This document shows positions 52,590 to 62,019 of a stretch of DNA of 64,000 nucleotides, piece by piece (the first letter of the stretch is position 1; every line of letters begins with the position of its first letter). The notes beneath the pieces are model-generated. The model was not told the DNA's origin and searched no databases. It was given only the letters and a program-made list of their open reading frames with translations. The stretch is from Virgibacillus natechei (GTDB lineage: Bacteria > Bacillota > Bacilli > Bacillales > Amphibacillaceae), in NCBI RefSeq assembly GCF_026013645.1, contig NZ_CP110224.1, forward strand, positions 1,240,001 through 1,304,000. Direction: 5' to 3'. The position numbers and the translations under genes were made by a program.

Positions 52590-53960
52590 ATGAGTGAACA
52601 AGCATTAGCCTACTTAAAAGAAAATCGAACTATTCTATTGGAAAAATTAAATGAATTCTTGTCTATTCCCAGTGTGAGTACAGACAGTGATCGTCAACAG
52701 GATATACATAATGCTGCAGGATTTTTAGTTACATATTTAACAGACATTGGCTTTGAAAATATTGAGAAGAAAGAAACGGCTGGCCATCCACTTGTATACG
52801 CTGAATATAATGGAGCAGGACCTGATGCACCGACTGTATTGCTGTACGGACATTATGATGTACAACCGGCTGATCCTCTTGAATTATGGGATAGTGACCC
52901 ATTTGAACCCGAAGTGAGAAAGGGACGTCTCTTTGCTCGTGGATCCAGTGATGACAAAGGACAAGTATTTATGCATCTTGCTGTTTTTGAAGCATATATG
53001 AAAACAGAAGGGAAGATTCCATTAAATGTAAAAGTATGCATTGAAGGCGAAGAAGAAATTGGAAGTGAGAACCTGTACGAGATGTTAAATGATAATAAAG
53101 AGTTATTTAAGGCTGATTTTGCTGTGATATCTGATTCAGGAATGGTAGCTGACAATCAACCAACCATTTTATATGGTTTAAAAGGTTTTACCGGAATTGA
53201 AATAAATGTAACAGGACCTGATCATGATCTGCATTCAGGAATATATGGTGGCGCAATCCGTAATCCAATTATGGCTTTGAATCATATCCTTTCTTCCATG
53301 AAGAATGAAGAAGAAGTGGTTACGGTTGCTGGTTTTTATGATGATGTTGACCCATTGACAGATGAAGAGAGAAAACTAATTGAAGCTGTACAAGGAGAAG
53401 ATTTTCCAACTGCAACCGGAGCACCCGAAACGGCTTCAGAAAAAGGCTATACAGCAAAAGAGCATACGATGGCCCGTCCGACTTTCGAAATAAATGGTAT
53501 CTATGGCGGCTATCAAGGGGAAGGAACAAAAACGATTATTCCATCCACAGCCACTGCAAAAATCACATGCCGCCTCGTTCCAGGTCAGGATCCAGAAAAA
53601 ATTCAGCAATTGCTTGAGAATCATATAGAGCGTACAGCACCATCTGGAGTAACGGTAGATATAAAAAAAGAAAAATTATCTGCAAAGGCATATAAGGTGG
53701 AACCAACTAATAGCTTGATAAAAAAGGCAGCCAATAGTTATACAAAAGCATTTGGTAAAGAAACAGTCTATGTACGCATGGGAGGTTCTATTCCTGTGGT
53801 AGAATGGATTGAAGAGATTTATAATATGCCAATTGTATTACTAGGCTTTGGAACTCCTGAAGATCGTCTACATTCTCCAAATGAAAGTTTTCCATTGAAT
53901 AGCTTTGATAAAGGAATGGAAACATTGGTTTATTATTGGAATGAAGTGAAAGAAACGTAA
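52590..53960 (+). CDS. M20 family dipeptidase (metallopeptidase)
   Basis: Two ATGs in a row; the second (52590) is seven bases after AGGAGG. About 456 residues. Metal-binding motifs in order: LLYGHYDVQPADP (His near 85), ARGSSDDKGQVFMHL (Asp), CIEGEEEIGS (Glu pair near 150) and, near the end, DRLHSPNESFPLNS (His). A dimerisation domain lies between about 190 and 330 with GPDHDLHSGIYGGAIRNP. The set matches the carnosinase/CNDP-like dipeptidases. It is cytoplasmic and probably cleaves short peptides. Confidence 0.92.
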   Translation: MSEQALAYLKENRTILLEKLNEFLSIPSVSTDSDRQQDIHNAAGFLVTYLTDIGFENIEKKETAGHPLVYAEYNGAGPDAPTVLLYGHYDVQPADPLELWDSDPFEPEVRKGRLFARGSSDDKGQVFMHLAVFEAYMKTEGKIPLNVKVCIEGEEEIGSENLYEMLNDNKELFKADFAVISDSGMVADNQPTILYGLKGFTGIEINVTGPDHDLHSGIYGGAIRNPIMALNHILSSMKNEEEVVTVAGFYDDVDPLTDEERKLIEAVQGEDFPTATGAPETASEKGYTAKEHTMARPTFEINGIYGGYQGEGTKTIIPSTATAKITCRLVPGQDPEKIQQLLENHIERTAPSGVTVDIKKEKLSAKAYKVEPTNSLIKKAANSYTKAFGKETVYVRMGGSIPVVEWIEEIYNMPIVLLGFGTPEDRLHSPNESFPLNSFDKGMETLVYYWNEVKET

Positions 53961-54041
53961 TATGCTGCACCTATTTTTTCCAGTTAGCCCATGCCTTCGT
54001 TGCATAAGGGCGATCAAGTTGTGAATGAGGAGGTTGAGATG

Positions 54042-54791
54042 ATGAAATATGCTGTTGTTACAGGGGTGTCGAAAGGGCTTGGTGAGTCTATAGCAACCTT
54101 ATTCCTGGAGTCTGGAATCCATGTAGTAGGTATTTCCCGAAGTACCAATGATCAATTACCGAAACTCGCTTTAGAAAACAATATGATGTATCATCATTAT
54201 GCATGTGATTTAGGTGATACATTGGCTTTAGAAAGAACGTGTGATGATTTATGTGAAGAAATTTTTACCGAAGATCTAACAGCACTTTATTTAGTGAATA
54301 ATGCAGCAGTTCTAGATCCAATAGATCAGGCGATGCATATAAAAAGGGAAGAGCTAGAATATCATATACAAGTCAATACTATTGCGCCAATGCTTTTGAT
54401 GAATTTATTTTTGAAGAAGGCCAATGAATCAAATGTTCCTTTTGCAGGTGCAAGCATTACTTCAGGTGCTGCTGAATCCCCAATGAATGGTTGGAGTGCA
54501 TATTGTAGTTCGAAAGCAAGTATCAATATGTATACACAGACAGTAGCGTTGGAACAAGAAAACACGGAAAGTAACGTGATTGCTTTTAACCCTGGTATTA
54601 TGGATACAGCGATGCAGGAGAGAATTCGTGAAACCTCAAAGGAAAAATTTACAGAAGTGGAGAAGTTTAAAGCATATAAGAAGAATAATATATTAAAAGA
54701 CACCGATGCTGTTGGTGGTGTTCTTGTAGATATCCTGACAGACGATGAAATTGAAAACGGAAAGATATATAATGTAAAAGATTATTTATAA
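54042..54791 (+). CDS. SDR family oxidoreductase, YueD-like
   Basis: The frame is open from 53991; the ATG at 54042 is eight bases after GAGGAGG, giving 249 residues. Short-chain dehydrogenase fold: cofactor loop VVTGVSKGLGESIATL, LVNNAAVLDP, catalytic Ser in ASITSGAAESP and the Tyr-x-x-x-Lys in GWSAYCSSKASINMYT near 155-159, FNPGIMDTAMQ. The pattern follows YueD, which reduces benzil to (S)-benzoin with NADPH in B. subtilis and is sepiapterin-reductase-like. The natural substrate is unknown. Confidence 0.87.
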   Translation: MKYAVVTGVSKGLGESIATLFLESGIHVVGISRSTNDQLPKLALENNMMYHHYACDLGDTLALERTCDDLCEEIFTEDLTALYLVNNAAVLDPIDQAMHIKREELEYHIQVNTIAPMLLMNLFLKKANESNVPFAGASITSGAAESPMNGWSAYCSSKASINMYTQTVALEQENTESNVIAFNPGIMDTAMQERIRETSKEKFTEVEKFKAYKKNNILKDTDAVGGVLVDILTDDEIENGKIYNVKDYL

Positions 54792-54881
54792 TCTCGGGGA
54801 AAACTGTGTAACCGCCCTTCCTAATTCTGATTTGCTACATAGTATATATAGTAATCTGGAAAAAAACAGGGAGGGAAATAT

Positions 54882-54992
54882 ATGAGTGCAGTTCAAACAG
54901 GCGGCTCTGGCTTCGCGCTTTTGGTCGTCCTATTTATATTGTTAATTATTATCGGCACCGCTTATACAGGTGGTGGTTATGGAGGCTATTAA
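54882..54992 (+). CDS. YjcZ-family tiny membrane protein (sporulation-linked)
   Basis: ATG at 54882 follows GGGAGGGAAATAT. The 36-residue peptide (MSAVQTGGSGFALLVVLF, then a hydrophobic run and TAYTGGGYGGY) has the Gly-rich ends and single helix of the YjcZ/Tiny_TM_bacill family found in sporeformers. It was too short for ordinary gene calling. Family membership is clear from sequence; the job is unknown. Confidence 0.88.
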   Translation: MSAVQTGGSGFALLVVLFILLIIIGTAYTGGGYGGY

Positions 54993-55000
54993 CTAATATA

Positions 55001-55028
55001 GAGATGCAGCGGACAACTGCTGCATCTC
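55001..55028. terminator. Terminator between the YjcZ-like gene and the ABC exporter
   Basis: GAGATGCAGC and GCTGCATCTC flank a short loop. Neither side has a strong T-run, so efficiency is uncertain. Confidence 0.55.
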
Positions 55029-55031
55029 ATG

Positions 55032-56678
55032 TTATATTTGCTGATGCGCATTGGTACTGATTTTTTTTTGTAGTAATTTGTGTACGACAAAAATAGCGAT
55101 AAGCAGAAAAACAAATAAGCTGAATGAGCTCATCCATAATCCTTGAATAACATCCATATTCCATACAACGAGTACAATAAAACCAAACGTACCAGCTGTG
55201 AATAAGAGCGCGTATAAGCCAGTCAGTCTAGCCTTAAAAACTTCTTGCTCATCCGTCCAGTTCAATTTAGGTGTCTTGAAGTCCAGGTACGTTCCCAGCG
55301 CACTCGTAAACCAATTTGCCAATAAAACAAGAACCAACCAAATGGCAATCATATAGAACGGGATTTCCATAACCAAACGTAAAATAATTAAAAATAGTAG
55401 TACCGTAAATAAATTGATTGTCCAAGCAGTAGCAATTTTAAAAATGAAAACTTGTCTTGGGTCTAGTGGTAAAAATAAGTTTGCCTCCCAGTTTTTCCCT
55501 TCTCGTGAGATAGATGAAATGGATGTGGCATTCGTTCCTAGAATAAATGCAGCTGCAAAAAATAGTATTAAAATGCTCTCTTTTTCGGAAAAGAAATGCA
55601 GAAATCCTGTCAGTGAACTATTACCGGAATCAAGCATTAAAATAATTACGATAAAGACAGGGCCGAACAGGCTTTGAATCACACATTGCATTAAAAAGGC
55701 TGGCGTCCGAAATATGATGCGTAACTCTTTTAATATATACGTTAACCAAATGGGGCGATTCGTAATGTGTTTTTTCACTTTCTTGTCTGATACTTTCCTT
55801 TTGTTTCCAGTTCCAACACCTAATACGCCTTTTAGATATAATAGCTGTCCTAACCAAATGAAAAGAAGAAAAAACACTAAACTAATAGCAATGGAGGCTG
55901 TAAAATAGAATAGGCCTACCCATGTAGAAGCTTCGGTTAGTGCAAGTGTACTAACAAATGCTGGTGGATAAAAAGACGTGATCATTTGTAATAAATCATT
56001 TCTATCTTGAATAAAGGATGCGAAATCTGTACCAATATCATTCGGGTTCATATTTAATCGCACGAGAACATTGATTAAAATAATAAAACCTAATGAAAAT
56101 ATTCCTGTGAGAACTTTTGAACGATCCTTGTTTTTCGCAATGTTAACAAACCGCATGACAATCATCAAAAGGCAGGAGGCGATTGTAAATGGAATGATTG
56201 GAAGCAAAACGAAAATAATGATGCCAAACAGGTAATAGACAATAGAAGCCCCACTCACAACTCCATAAAAAAGGAATGCAGGTAAAAAGATAGCAGCTGT
56301 AGCTATATAGAGATACAAAAAAGGATTAGCTGCTTTTCCTAATAATAGCTGATAGGCATGAAGCGGAAAGGGAATAAATGATTGGATATCTTCTGCAAAA
56401 TAAAATGCACTTAATACCGTTCCAATACTAATGAAAAATAGTAAAGTATGGATAATCAAAAACAAAATTCCGAGAATTATTGATTCCTGCCCTAATGGCT
56501 GGAGCACTTCATATAGGGTTGCGATAAAATTGTTTACCACTGTTATGTATAAAGCTGTAAAAGGTAGTAGGAACACTGCAGCAATAACGTATAACCAAGT
56601 ATGCGATGTACGTTTACCAGCTTTTGAGTATTGCATTTTAAGCATTGTTTTCATAACAAGCCATGTTTTATTCATCAT
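55032..56678 (-). CDS. ABC transporter permease (ABC-2-like, YthQ type)
   Basis: 548 residues with about 12 membrane helices in pairs, a long cytoplasmic loop around 285-310 (GVLGVGTGNKRKVSDKKVKK) and RTPAFLMQCVIQSLFGPVFI typical of the large ABC-2 permeases of bacilli. Two ATGs occur at 56678 and 56675, overlapping the end of the ATPase gene by 11 bases, so they are coupled. The substrate is not indicated. Confidence 0.85.
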   Translation of the reverse strand: MMNKTWLVMKTMLKMQYSKAGKRTSHTWLYVIAAVFLLPFTALYITVVNNFIATLYEVLQPLGQESIILGILFLIIHTLLFFISIGTVLSAFYFAEDIQSFIPFPLHAYQLLLGKAANPFLYLYIATAAIFLPAFLFYGVVSGASIVYYLFGIIIFVLLPIIPFTIASCLLMIVMRFVNIAKNKDRSKVLTGIFSLGFIILINVLVRLNMNPNDIGTDFASFIQDRNDLLQMITSFYPPAFVSTLALTEASTWVGLFYFTASIAISLVFFLLFIWLGQLLYLKGVLGVGTGNKRKVSDKKVKKHITNRPIWLTYILKELRIIFRTPAFLMQCVIQSLFGPVFIVIILMLDSGNSSLTGFLHFFSEKESILILFFAAAFILGTNATSISSISREGKNWEANLFLPLDPRQVFIFKIATAWTINLFTVLLFLIILRLVMEIPFYMIAIWLVLVLLANWFTSALGTYLDFKTPKLNWTDEQEVFKARLTGLYALLFTAGTFGFIVLVVWNMDVIQGLWMSSFSLFVFLLIAIFVVHKLLQKKISTNAHQQI

Positions 56679-57393
56679 TCGTCAACTCCAGGAAAACATC
56701 CTCTAAGGTCTGGTCCGTTTGATACTGGTCACGCAGCTTCTGCATACCACCATAAAAAATGAGTTCTCCTTTTTTAATGATGGCAACCTCATCACATAAT
56801 TGTTCCACGACCTCCAATCCATGACTAGAAAAAAATACAGTATTTCCTTTATTGGCATGCTCCCGCATCATTTCCTTTAACTTATAGGATGACTTTGGGT
56901 CAAGCCCCGTTAATGGTTCATCTAAAATCCAAATAGCAGGCTCATGAATTAACACACCTGTGACAATGATTTTTTGGCGCATACCATGAGAGTAGGTTTG
57001 AATATGATCACCCAACGCATCATAAATTTCAAATTGCTTGGTTAACCGTTCAATTTTTTCTTTCCGAATTTCTTTTGGAACATTAAAAATATCACCAATG
57101 AAATTTAAGTATTCCATTCCTTTTAATCGAAGGAACATATCGGGTTGATCCGGAACATAGCCAAAGATATTCTTTGCTTTGATTGCATTCTTTTCAATAT
57201 TTATCCCGTTCAACATGATTTCTCCCTTATCAATGGGTGAAATTCCTGTCATCATTTTTATCATCGTTGATTTACCGGCACCATTAGGACCCAAAAATCC
57301 AACGATCTTTCCATCAGGAATGGTCATGTTGATATCATTAATTGCCTTCCGTTTCCCAGGAAAGCTCTTTTTAACACCATTAATTTCAATCAA
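56668..57393 (-). CDS. ABC transporter ATP-binding protein (YthP type)
   Basis: 241 residues: Walker A FLGPNGAGKSTMIKMMTG near 35-45, Q-loop YVPDQPDMFLR, signature YSHGMRQKIIVTGVLIHEP, Walker B AIWILDEPLTGLDP, H-loop FFSSHGLEVVEQLCD. The ATG at 57393 follows AGGAGGAAT on the minus strand. It pairs with the permease downstream to form an exporter of the ABC-2 type. Confidence 0.93.
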   Translation of the reverse strand: MIEINGVKKSFPGKRKAINDINMTIPDGKIVGFLGPNGAGKSTMIKMMTGISPIDKGEIMLNGINIEKNAIKAKNIFGYVPDQPDMFLRLKGMEYLNFIGDIFNVPKEIRKEKIERLTKQFEIYDALGDHIQTYSHGMRQKIIVTGVLIHEPAIWILDEPLTGLDPKSSYKLKEMMREHANKGNTVFFSSHGLEVVEQLCDEVAIIKKGELIFYGGMQKLRDQYQTDQTLEDVFLELTNDE

Positions 57394-57550
57394 TTCTATT
57401 CCTCCTGTTAAGTGCTAACTTACTGAAAATGCTTTTATTTTATGGTACACTTTATGATGTAGATTTTGACTTTTAAACATGTATAACAAATAGTTTAACA
57501 TAACATAATCGTATAACGTATTTTGATGAATAATAGAAAGGGAGAAATAG

Positions 57551-58306
57551 ATGATCACAAGAAAAAGCAAACGTGAAATTGAAAAGATGGAAGCAGCAGG
57601 AAAGTTGCTGGTTCAAGCACATAAGGAAATAGCGAAGATGATAAAGCCAGGTATAACAACAATGGAAATCGATACCTTTATAGAAAAGTTTTTGGCTGAA
57701 AATGGTGCCACTCCAGAGCAAAAAGGTTATAATGGATATCCAAATGCAATCTGTGCATCCATCAATGATGAGATTTGCCATGGTTTCCCAAGAGAAGAAA
57801 AATTAAAAGATGGAGATATCGTAACGATTGATATGGTTGTGAATCTAGACGGTGGATTGGCAGACTCTGCATGGACGTATACGGTTGGAAATGTTGACGA
57901 AAAAGGCAAGCGTTTATTAGAAGTATCCAAGACATCTTTGGATAAAGCAGTTGAGCAAGCGCAAATTGGAAATCGAATTGGTGATATTGGTCATGCCATT
58001 CAGAGCTATGCAGAAGGTGAAGGGTTCTCGGTAGTGCGTGACTTTACTGGCCATGGCATTGGACCAACCATACATGAAGAACCGCATATCCCTCATTTCG
58101 GTTTGCCCAACAAAGGACTTCGTCTAAAAGAAGGTATGGTTATTACCATCGAACCAATGATTAATGAAGGTAGCTGGCACAGTAAGATGGATGATAATGG
58201 CTGGACAGCTAGAACGGTTGACGGGGGACGTTCGGCACAATATGAACATACCATTGTTATTACGAAAGAAGGCCCATTGCTGACAACGGATCAAGCTAAA
58301 TATTAG
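57551..58306 (+). CDS. map: Methionine aminopeptidase, type I
   Basis: It removes the initiator Met from nascent proteins. ATG at 57551 follows AAAGGGAGAAATAG. The 251 residues show CASINDEICHGFP, metal ligands Asp in DIVTIDMVVNLDGGLADSAW (two Asp 11 apart), His in GHGIGPTIHEEPHIPHF and Glu in ITIEPMIN and YEHTIVIT. The gene is separate from the ribosomal-protein cluster, so it is probably the second MetAP of the cell (like YflG/MapB of B. subtilis). Confidence 0.94.
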   Translation: MITRKSKREIEKMEAAGKLLVQAHKEIAKMIKPGITTMEIDTFIEKFLAENGATPEQKGYNGYPNAICASINDEICHGFPREEKLKDGDIVTIDMVVNLDGGLADSAWTYTVGNVDEKGKRLLEVSKTSLDKAVEQAQIGNRIGDIGHAIQSYAEGEGFSVVRDFTGHGIGPTIHEEPHIPHFGLPNKGLRLKEGMVITIEPMINEGSWHSKMDDNGWTARTVDGGRSAQYEHTIVITKEGPLLTTDQAKY

Positions 58307-58334
58307 GTAAAGTAGGGAAGGTTGGGATTATGAC

Positions 58335-59099
58335 ATGCGTGTTGTATCGATTTGTCCAAGTAATACCGAGATTGTAGACTATTTAGGGAAAATTGATTTG
58401 TTAGTTGGTGTAGATGATTTTTCCGATTGGCCAGAGTCGGTGCTTCAACTGCCGCAATTAGGGCCAGATCTTTCTATCGACATGGATAAAGTTGCAGCTT
58501 TAGAGCCGGATATCGTGCTAGCATCGTTAAGTGTTCCTGGAATGGAAAAAAACATTGAAGCACTGGATGAACGAAAACTTCCCTATATTATTTTAGATCC
58601 TAATTCGTTAGAGGAAATCGCGGCAGATATTAAGAAAGTTGCTGTCGCATTGGATTGTGAAACGTTAGGGGAGCGAAAAGCTGTTGAATTTATCGCAGAA
58701 GTTGAACGTTTCAAGAAAACTGCTTCTCTTCAAAAGGCCAAACCCACTGTATACTGGGAATGGTGGCCTAAGCCGATTTTTACACCGGGTTCTCTGAATT
58801 GGTTAACGGAAATCAGTGAACTGGCGGGTGCTGAAAATATCTTTGCTAACGAAGGTGTAGCAAGTGTTCAAACAGACTGGGATGATGTAAGGGAACGTGA
58901 CCCAGATCATATTTGCATGGTGTGGGTTGGTGTAAAGGAAGAAAAAATGAACCCTGAATTAATCAAGAAGCGCCCTGGCTGGGATGCGATGCAAGCCATT
59001 CAACAAGCTAATATTCACGTACTTGAGGAATCATTGTTTTGCAGGCCCTCCCCAAGGTTGTTGGAAGGTTTAAGAAAATTAGTTGATACGATATATTAA
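58335..59099 (+). CDS. Cobalamin/siderophore-binding-type (BtuF-like) protein without signal peptide
   Basis: ATG at 58335 lies downstream of GGGAAGGTTGGG. The 254 residues form a class III periplasmic-binding fold: VVSICPSNTEIVDYLGKIDL, GVDDFSDWPE, LEPDIVLASLSVPGMEKNIE, and WWPKPIFTPGSLNWLTEISE. Relatives are annotated cobalamin-binding. It starts directly with the first beta strand: no signal peptide or lipobox, and no permease or ATPase gene is adjacent. It may therefore work in the cytoplasm, or a signal-bearing N-terminus was lost. Confidence 0.82.
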   Translation: MRVVSICPSNTEIVDYLGKIDLLVGVDDFSDWPESVLQLPQLGPDLSIDMDKVAALEPDIVLASLSVPGMEKNIEALDERKLPYIILDPNSLEEIAADIKKVAVALDCETLGERKAVEFIAEVERFKKTASLQKAKPTVYWEWWPKPIFTPGSLNWLTEISELAGAENIFANEGVASVQTDWDDVRERDPDHICMVWVGVKEEKMNPELIKKRPGWDAMQAIQQANIHVLEESLFCRPSPRLLEGLRKLVDTIY

Positions 59100-59134
59100 A
59101 AAAAGGTTGTCAGACATTCTGACAACCTTTTTCT
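59098..59134. terminator. Bidirectional terminator between the BtuF-like gene and nhaC
   Basis: AAAAAGGTTGTCAGA and TCTGACAACCTTTTT flank a very short loop. Confidence 0.9.
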
Positions 59135-59189
59135 TCCCTTATAGGAGCATTCGATTCGACGTAAGAACTGCTAGTGTAAAGTATACCAT

Positions 59190-60557
59190 TTAATTCTTTG
59201 CCAATGTTCTTCCGCCAAATAGAATGGTAATAACAGGGCTTATTAAACAAAAGAAGGCAAATGGCAGATACGTAAGTACTGGAACACCGAGCACATCTGC
59301 AATAAACACCCCACATATACTCCAAGGAACGAGTGGATTGATTACTGTACCTGCATCTTCCAATGTTCTTGAAAGAGCTTTATTCGGAAGACCGGCTTTG
59401 CGGTATACGCCTTTAAAGGTTTCACCGGTTAACATGATGGAAAGGTACTGCTCCCCAATTAATACGTTTACCCCAATAGCAGTTGCTGCGGTTGAAACAA
59501 TAATAGACCGTACATTTCGAAGTTTCTCCTGAAAGGCAAATAAAATACTTGGGACAATGCCTGTTACAAACAACAACCCACCAAACCCCAATGCCAAAAT
59601 GACAAGAGATATAGTGAATAGCATACTATTAATACCGCCTTGCGTTAATAGCTCATTTACTGGTTGAAAGTCAGTCGAAGGCGTATACCCGTTAAACCAA
59701 ATGTTCCAAATATCAGTCCAGCTGAGTCCACTCGTTATACTTGCAAGAAGTGTTGCCATCGAGCTACTGATACCTAGTGCAATAAATGCTGGAACTTTAA
59801 AAATGGTGCTAAGCACTAAAAGGATAAATGGTATCCATGATGTCCAGTGGATTAAATTTGTTGCATGTAATGCAGCTTGATAGTCATTTCCACTTTGGAC
59901 AGAGACAGCTTGATCTGGTGATAAAAGAACAAACAAAATAAATGATAGAATAAATGCAGGAATTGTTGTCAGGCTTATATGTTTAATATGTTCAAATAAG
60001 TCTACTCCCACAATGGTTGAGGCAAGATTTGTTGTATCCGATAATGGGGACATTTTATCACCAAAGAAAGCACCGGAGACAATTGCACCTGCCGTAATGG
60101 CCATGGAGGCATCCATAGCGCTCCCCATTCCAATAAAAGCAACGCCAATTGTTGCCGTAGTCGTTAGTGAACTCCCAAGTGAAACACCAATAATGGCAGT
60201 AATAGCAAATACAATTGCATAAAACCATGTACCACCAATTAAAGAGAATCCAGTATCAATTAAAGTGGGGATTGTACCACTGACCATCCAACTGCTGATT
60301 AGGATACCGATTAATACAAACAAAAAGACAGCAGCCATGCCTGATTTTGCTCCAGCTATCATTGATTCTTCCAATACTTTAAATGAAATCCCTTTTACCA
60401 ATCCATAAGCTACAAGAATGAATATACCAAGCAATATGGGAATATGTGGATTCGTTTCTAAACCGATAATAAAATAACTAATCAAACCAATGATTAGGAT
60501 GAAAAAAATGATTGATTCAATTACTGATGGGTTATGTTTTGGATTAATTGGAAACAT
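59190..60557 (-). CDS. nhaC: NhaC-family antiporter, probable tyrosine transporter
   Basis: 455 residues with 11-12 membrane helices; GSSLTTTATIGVAFIGMGSA, SGAFFGDKMSPLSDTTNLAS and GTVINPLVPWSICGVFIADV are NhaC signatures. ATG at 60557 follows AGGAGAACAATTC. Its leader carries a T-box riboswitch with a TAC specifier (60749-60751). Comparative studies tie T-box-controlled NhaC/YheL relatives to tyrosine uptake, so the label Na+/H+ antiporter is probably incomplete: tyrosine uptake, perhaps with Na+ exchange, is more likely. The substrate claim is inference. Confidence 0.85.
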   Translation of the reverse strand: MFPINPKHNPSVIESIIFFILIIGLISYFIIGLETNPHIPILLGIFILVAYGLVKGISFKVLEESMIAGAKSGMAAVFLFVLIGILISSWMVSGTIPTLIDTGFSLIGGTWFYAIVFAITAIIGVSLGSSLTTTATIGVAFIGMGSAMDASMAITAGAIVSGAFFGDKMSPLSDTTNLASTIVGVDLFEHIKHISLTTIPAFILSFILFVLLSPDQAVSVQSGNDYQAALHATNLIHWTSWIPFILLVLSTIFKVPAFIALGISSSMATLLASITSGLSWTDIWNIWFNGYTPSTDFQPVNELLTQGGINSMLFTISLVILALGFGGLLFVTGIVPSILFAFQEKLRNVRSIIVSTAATAIGVNVLIGEQYLSIMLTGETFKGVYRKAGLPNKALSRTLEDAGTVINPLVPWSICGVFIADVLGVPVLTYLPFAFFCLISPVITILFGGRTLAKN

Positions 60558-60635
60558 GAATTGTTCTCCTTTCTTACGTATATTAGCGTGCTGTAGTTAT
60601 TTAGATATTCACAGACATGGATTAATTTCCTAAAC

Positions 60636-60860
60636 AAAAAAGCCCCATCCCTAAATAGGGACGAAGCTTTTTCTCCGCGTTACCACCCTGATTGATGAAC
60701 AATAAATCGTTCAACCTCTCACTATAAAAAATCCATTCAACCGAATGTGTAATTCAATTAATTTTTGCCAGAGCTTGCAGCGGCCGCCCTGTCTCTATAG
60801 CTGCTTAAAAATAACCTACTTCGCATTCTTGGATTAGCATATTAACTTTTAAAATAGTAA
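60636..60860 (-). promoter_or_regulatory. T-box riboswitch (tyrosine specifier) before nhaC
   Basis: On the minus strand a promoter TTGACA (60895-60890)-18-TATATT (60871-60866) starts a leader of about 220 bases. The T-box AGGGTGGTAACGCGG is at 60689-60675, followed by a terminator (AAGCTTCGTCCC/GGGATGGGGCTTTTTT, to 60636). In Stem I GAATG (60828 region) pairs with CATTC, and ATTTTT with AAAAAT. The unpaired GAATTACA between them holds TAC at 60751-60749, the Tyr codon. Uncharged tRNA-Tyr should permit read-through. Confidence 0.88.
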
Positions 60861-60997
60861 TATCGAATATACACTGGATGTACTAGATCTGTCAATATTT
60901 ATTTTAAAAACAGCTGGAGCCTGAAATCAACTTGCTTTTTTATTTTACATATATCAGATATAATAGTCTGAATTATTATACGTTGGGAGGGTGGAAA

Positions 60998-61729
60998 GTG
61001 GGGAGCAAAGTAGCTGAAAACAGTCCTAATTCACAAGCTATACATATGTTTCGAAAAGGTATTGCAACTGGCTTTCCTATCATGCTTGGTTATTTGCCAA
61101 TTGCAATTACATATGGTGTCTTAGCAAAACAGGCAGGTATGTCATTAGCAGAATTAACATTAATGAGTGTAATGGTGTTTGCAGGTGCAAGTCAATTAAT
61201 GGGTGCTAATATGATCGCTGTAGGGGCCGGGGCTTTAGAAATAATTATAGCTACTTTTGTATTAAATTTCCGGCATTTTGTGATGAGCTTATCATTCATG
61301 AATCGTTTGCGTGATATTGGGTTAAAATGGAAGGCTCCCTTATCATTAGGCTTGACGGATGAAACGTTTGCAGTATCTGCTTTAAATACAGAAGAAGCTA
61401 AAATGGAAAAAGGTGCTTTTTTCTATACAGCTATCATTTTAACTGCTTATGTCGCATGGATATTTGGTTCATTTCTTGGTGGGGTACTCGGTGAAGTTAT
61501 TCCGGAAATACTTAGTCAAAGTATGGGAGTTGCGCTGTATGCAATGTTTATTGGACTATTAATACCTTCTGTAAAAAAAGAGCTAAAAGTAGGGTTGATC
61601 GCCATCATCGCAATGCTGATTCATGCCATATGTGTTTATTTAGGTATAAGCACGGGATGGGCAATTGTACTGGGGACCATATTAGGTGGAATGAGTGGCA
61701 TTTACTTGTTGAAGGAGGAGCGGACATGA
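60998..61729 (+). CDS. azlC: AzlC-type branched-chain amino acid exporter, large subunit
   Basis: The frame is open from 60932, but GTG at 60998 is seven bases after GGGAGG, giving 243 residues. The AzlC family shows FRKGIATGFPIMLGYLPIAI, GVLAKQAGMSLAELTLMSV, FAGASQLMGANMIAVGAGA and VLNFRHFVMSLSF. Five or six helices. With AzlD it exports branched-chain and related amino acids (4-azaleucine resistance). It is divergent from the T-box nhaC gene. Confidence 0.92.
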   Translation: MGSKVAENSPNSQAIHMFRKGIATGFPIMLGYLPIAITYGVLAKQAGMSLAELTLMSVMVFAGASQLMGANMIAVGAGALEIIIATFVLNFRHFVMSLSFMNRLRDIGLKWKAPLSLGLTDETFAVSALNTEEAKMEKGAFFYTAIILTAYVAWIFGSFLGGVLGEVIPEILSQSMGVALYAMFIGLLIPSVKKELKVGLIAIIAMLIHAICVYLGISTGWAIVLGTILGGMSGIYLLKEERT

Positions 61730-62019
61730 TTTTATTAATTATTATAGGCATGTCACTAGCAACGATGATCCCAAGAATAATTCCAGCATTTGTTGTCGAT
61801 AAGTTACAGTTTCGCGATTGGATTAATCGTTGGTTAAATGCAATCCCATATGCAGCATTAGGTGCGCTTATTTTTCCAGGAATATTAACGGTCATACCAG
61901 AGCGGCCACATATTGGCTTAATTGGTGGGATCGTGGCAGTTGGATTAGCTTATATTGGTCTTAATGTAATAGTGGTTGTCATTGGTGCTATCGTTACTGT
62001 ATTTCTTCTCATGATATAG
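61726..62019 (+). CDS. azlD: AzlD-type branched-chain amino acid exporter, small subunit
   Basis: ATG at 61726 follows AAGGAGG and overlaps the azlC stop (ATGA). The 97 residues (MILLIIIGMSLATMIPRIIP, LNAIPYAALGALIFPGIL, four hydrophobic segments) match AzlD. The frame upstream from 61630 is open by chance inside azlC. Confidence 0.92.
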   Translation: MILLIIIGMSLATMIPRIIPAFVVDKLQFRDWINRWLNAIPYAALGALIFPGILTVIPERPHIGLIGGIVAVGLAYIGLNVIVVVIGAIVTVFLLMI

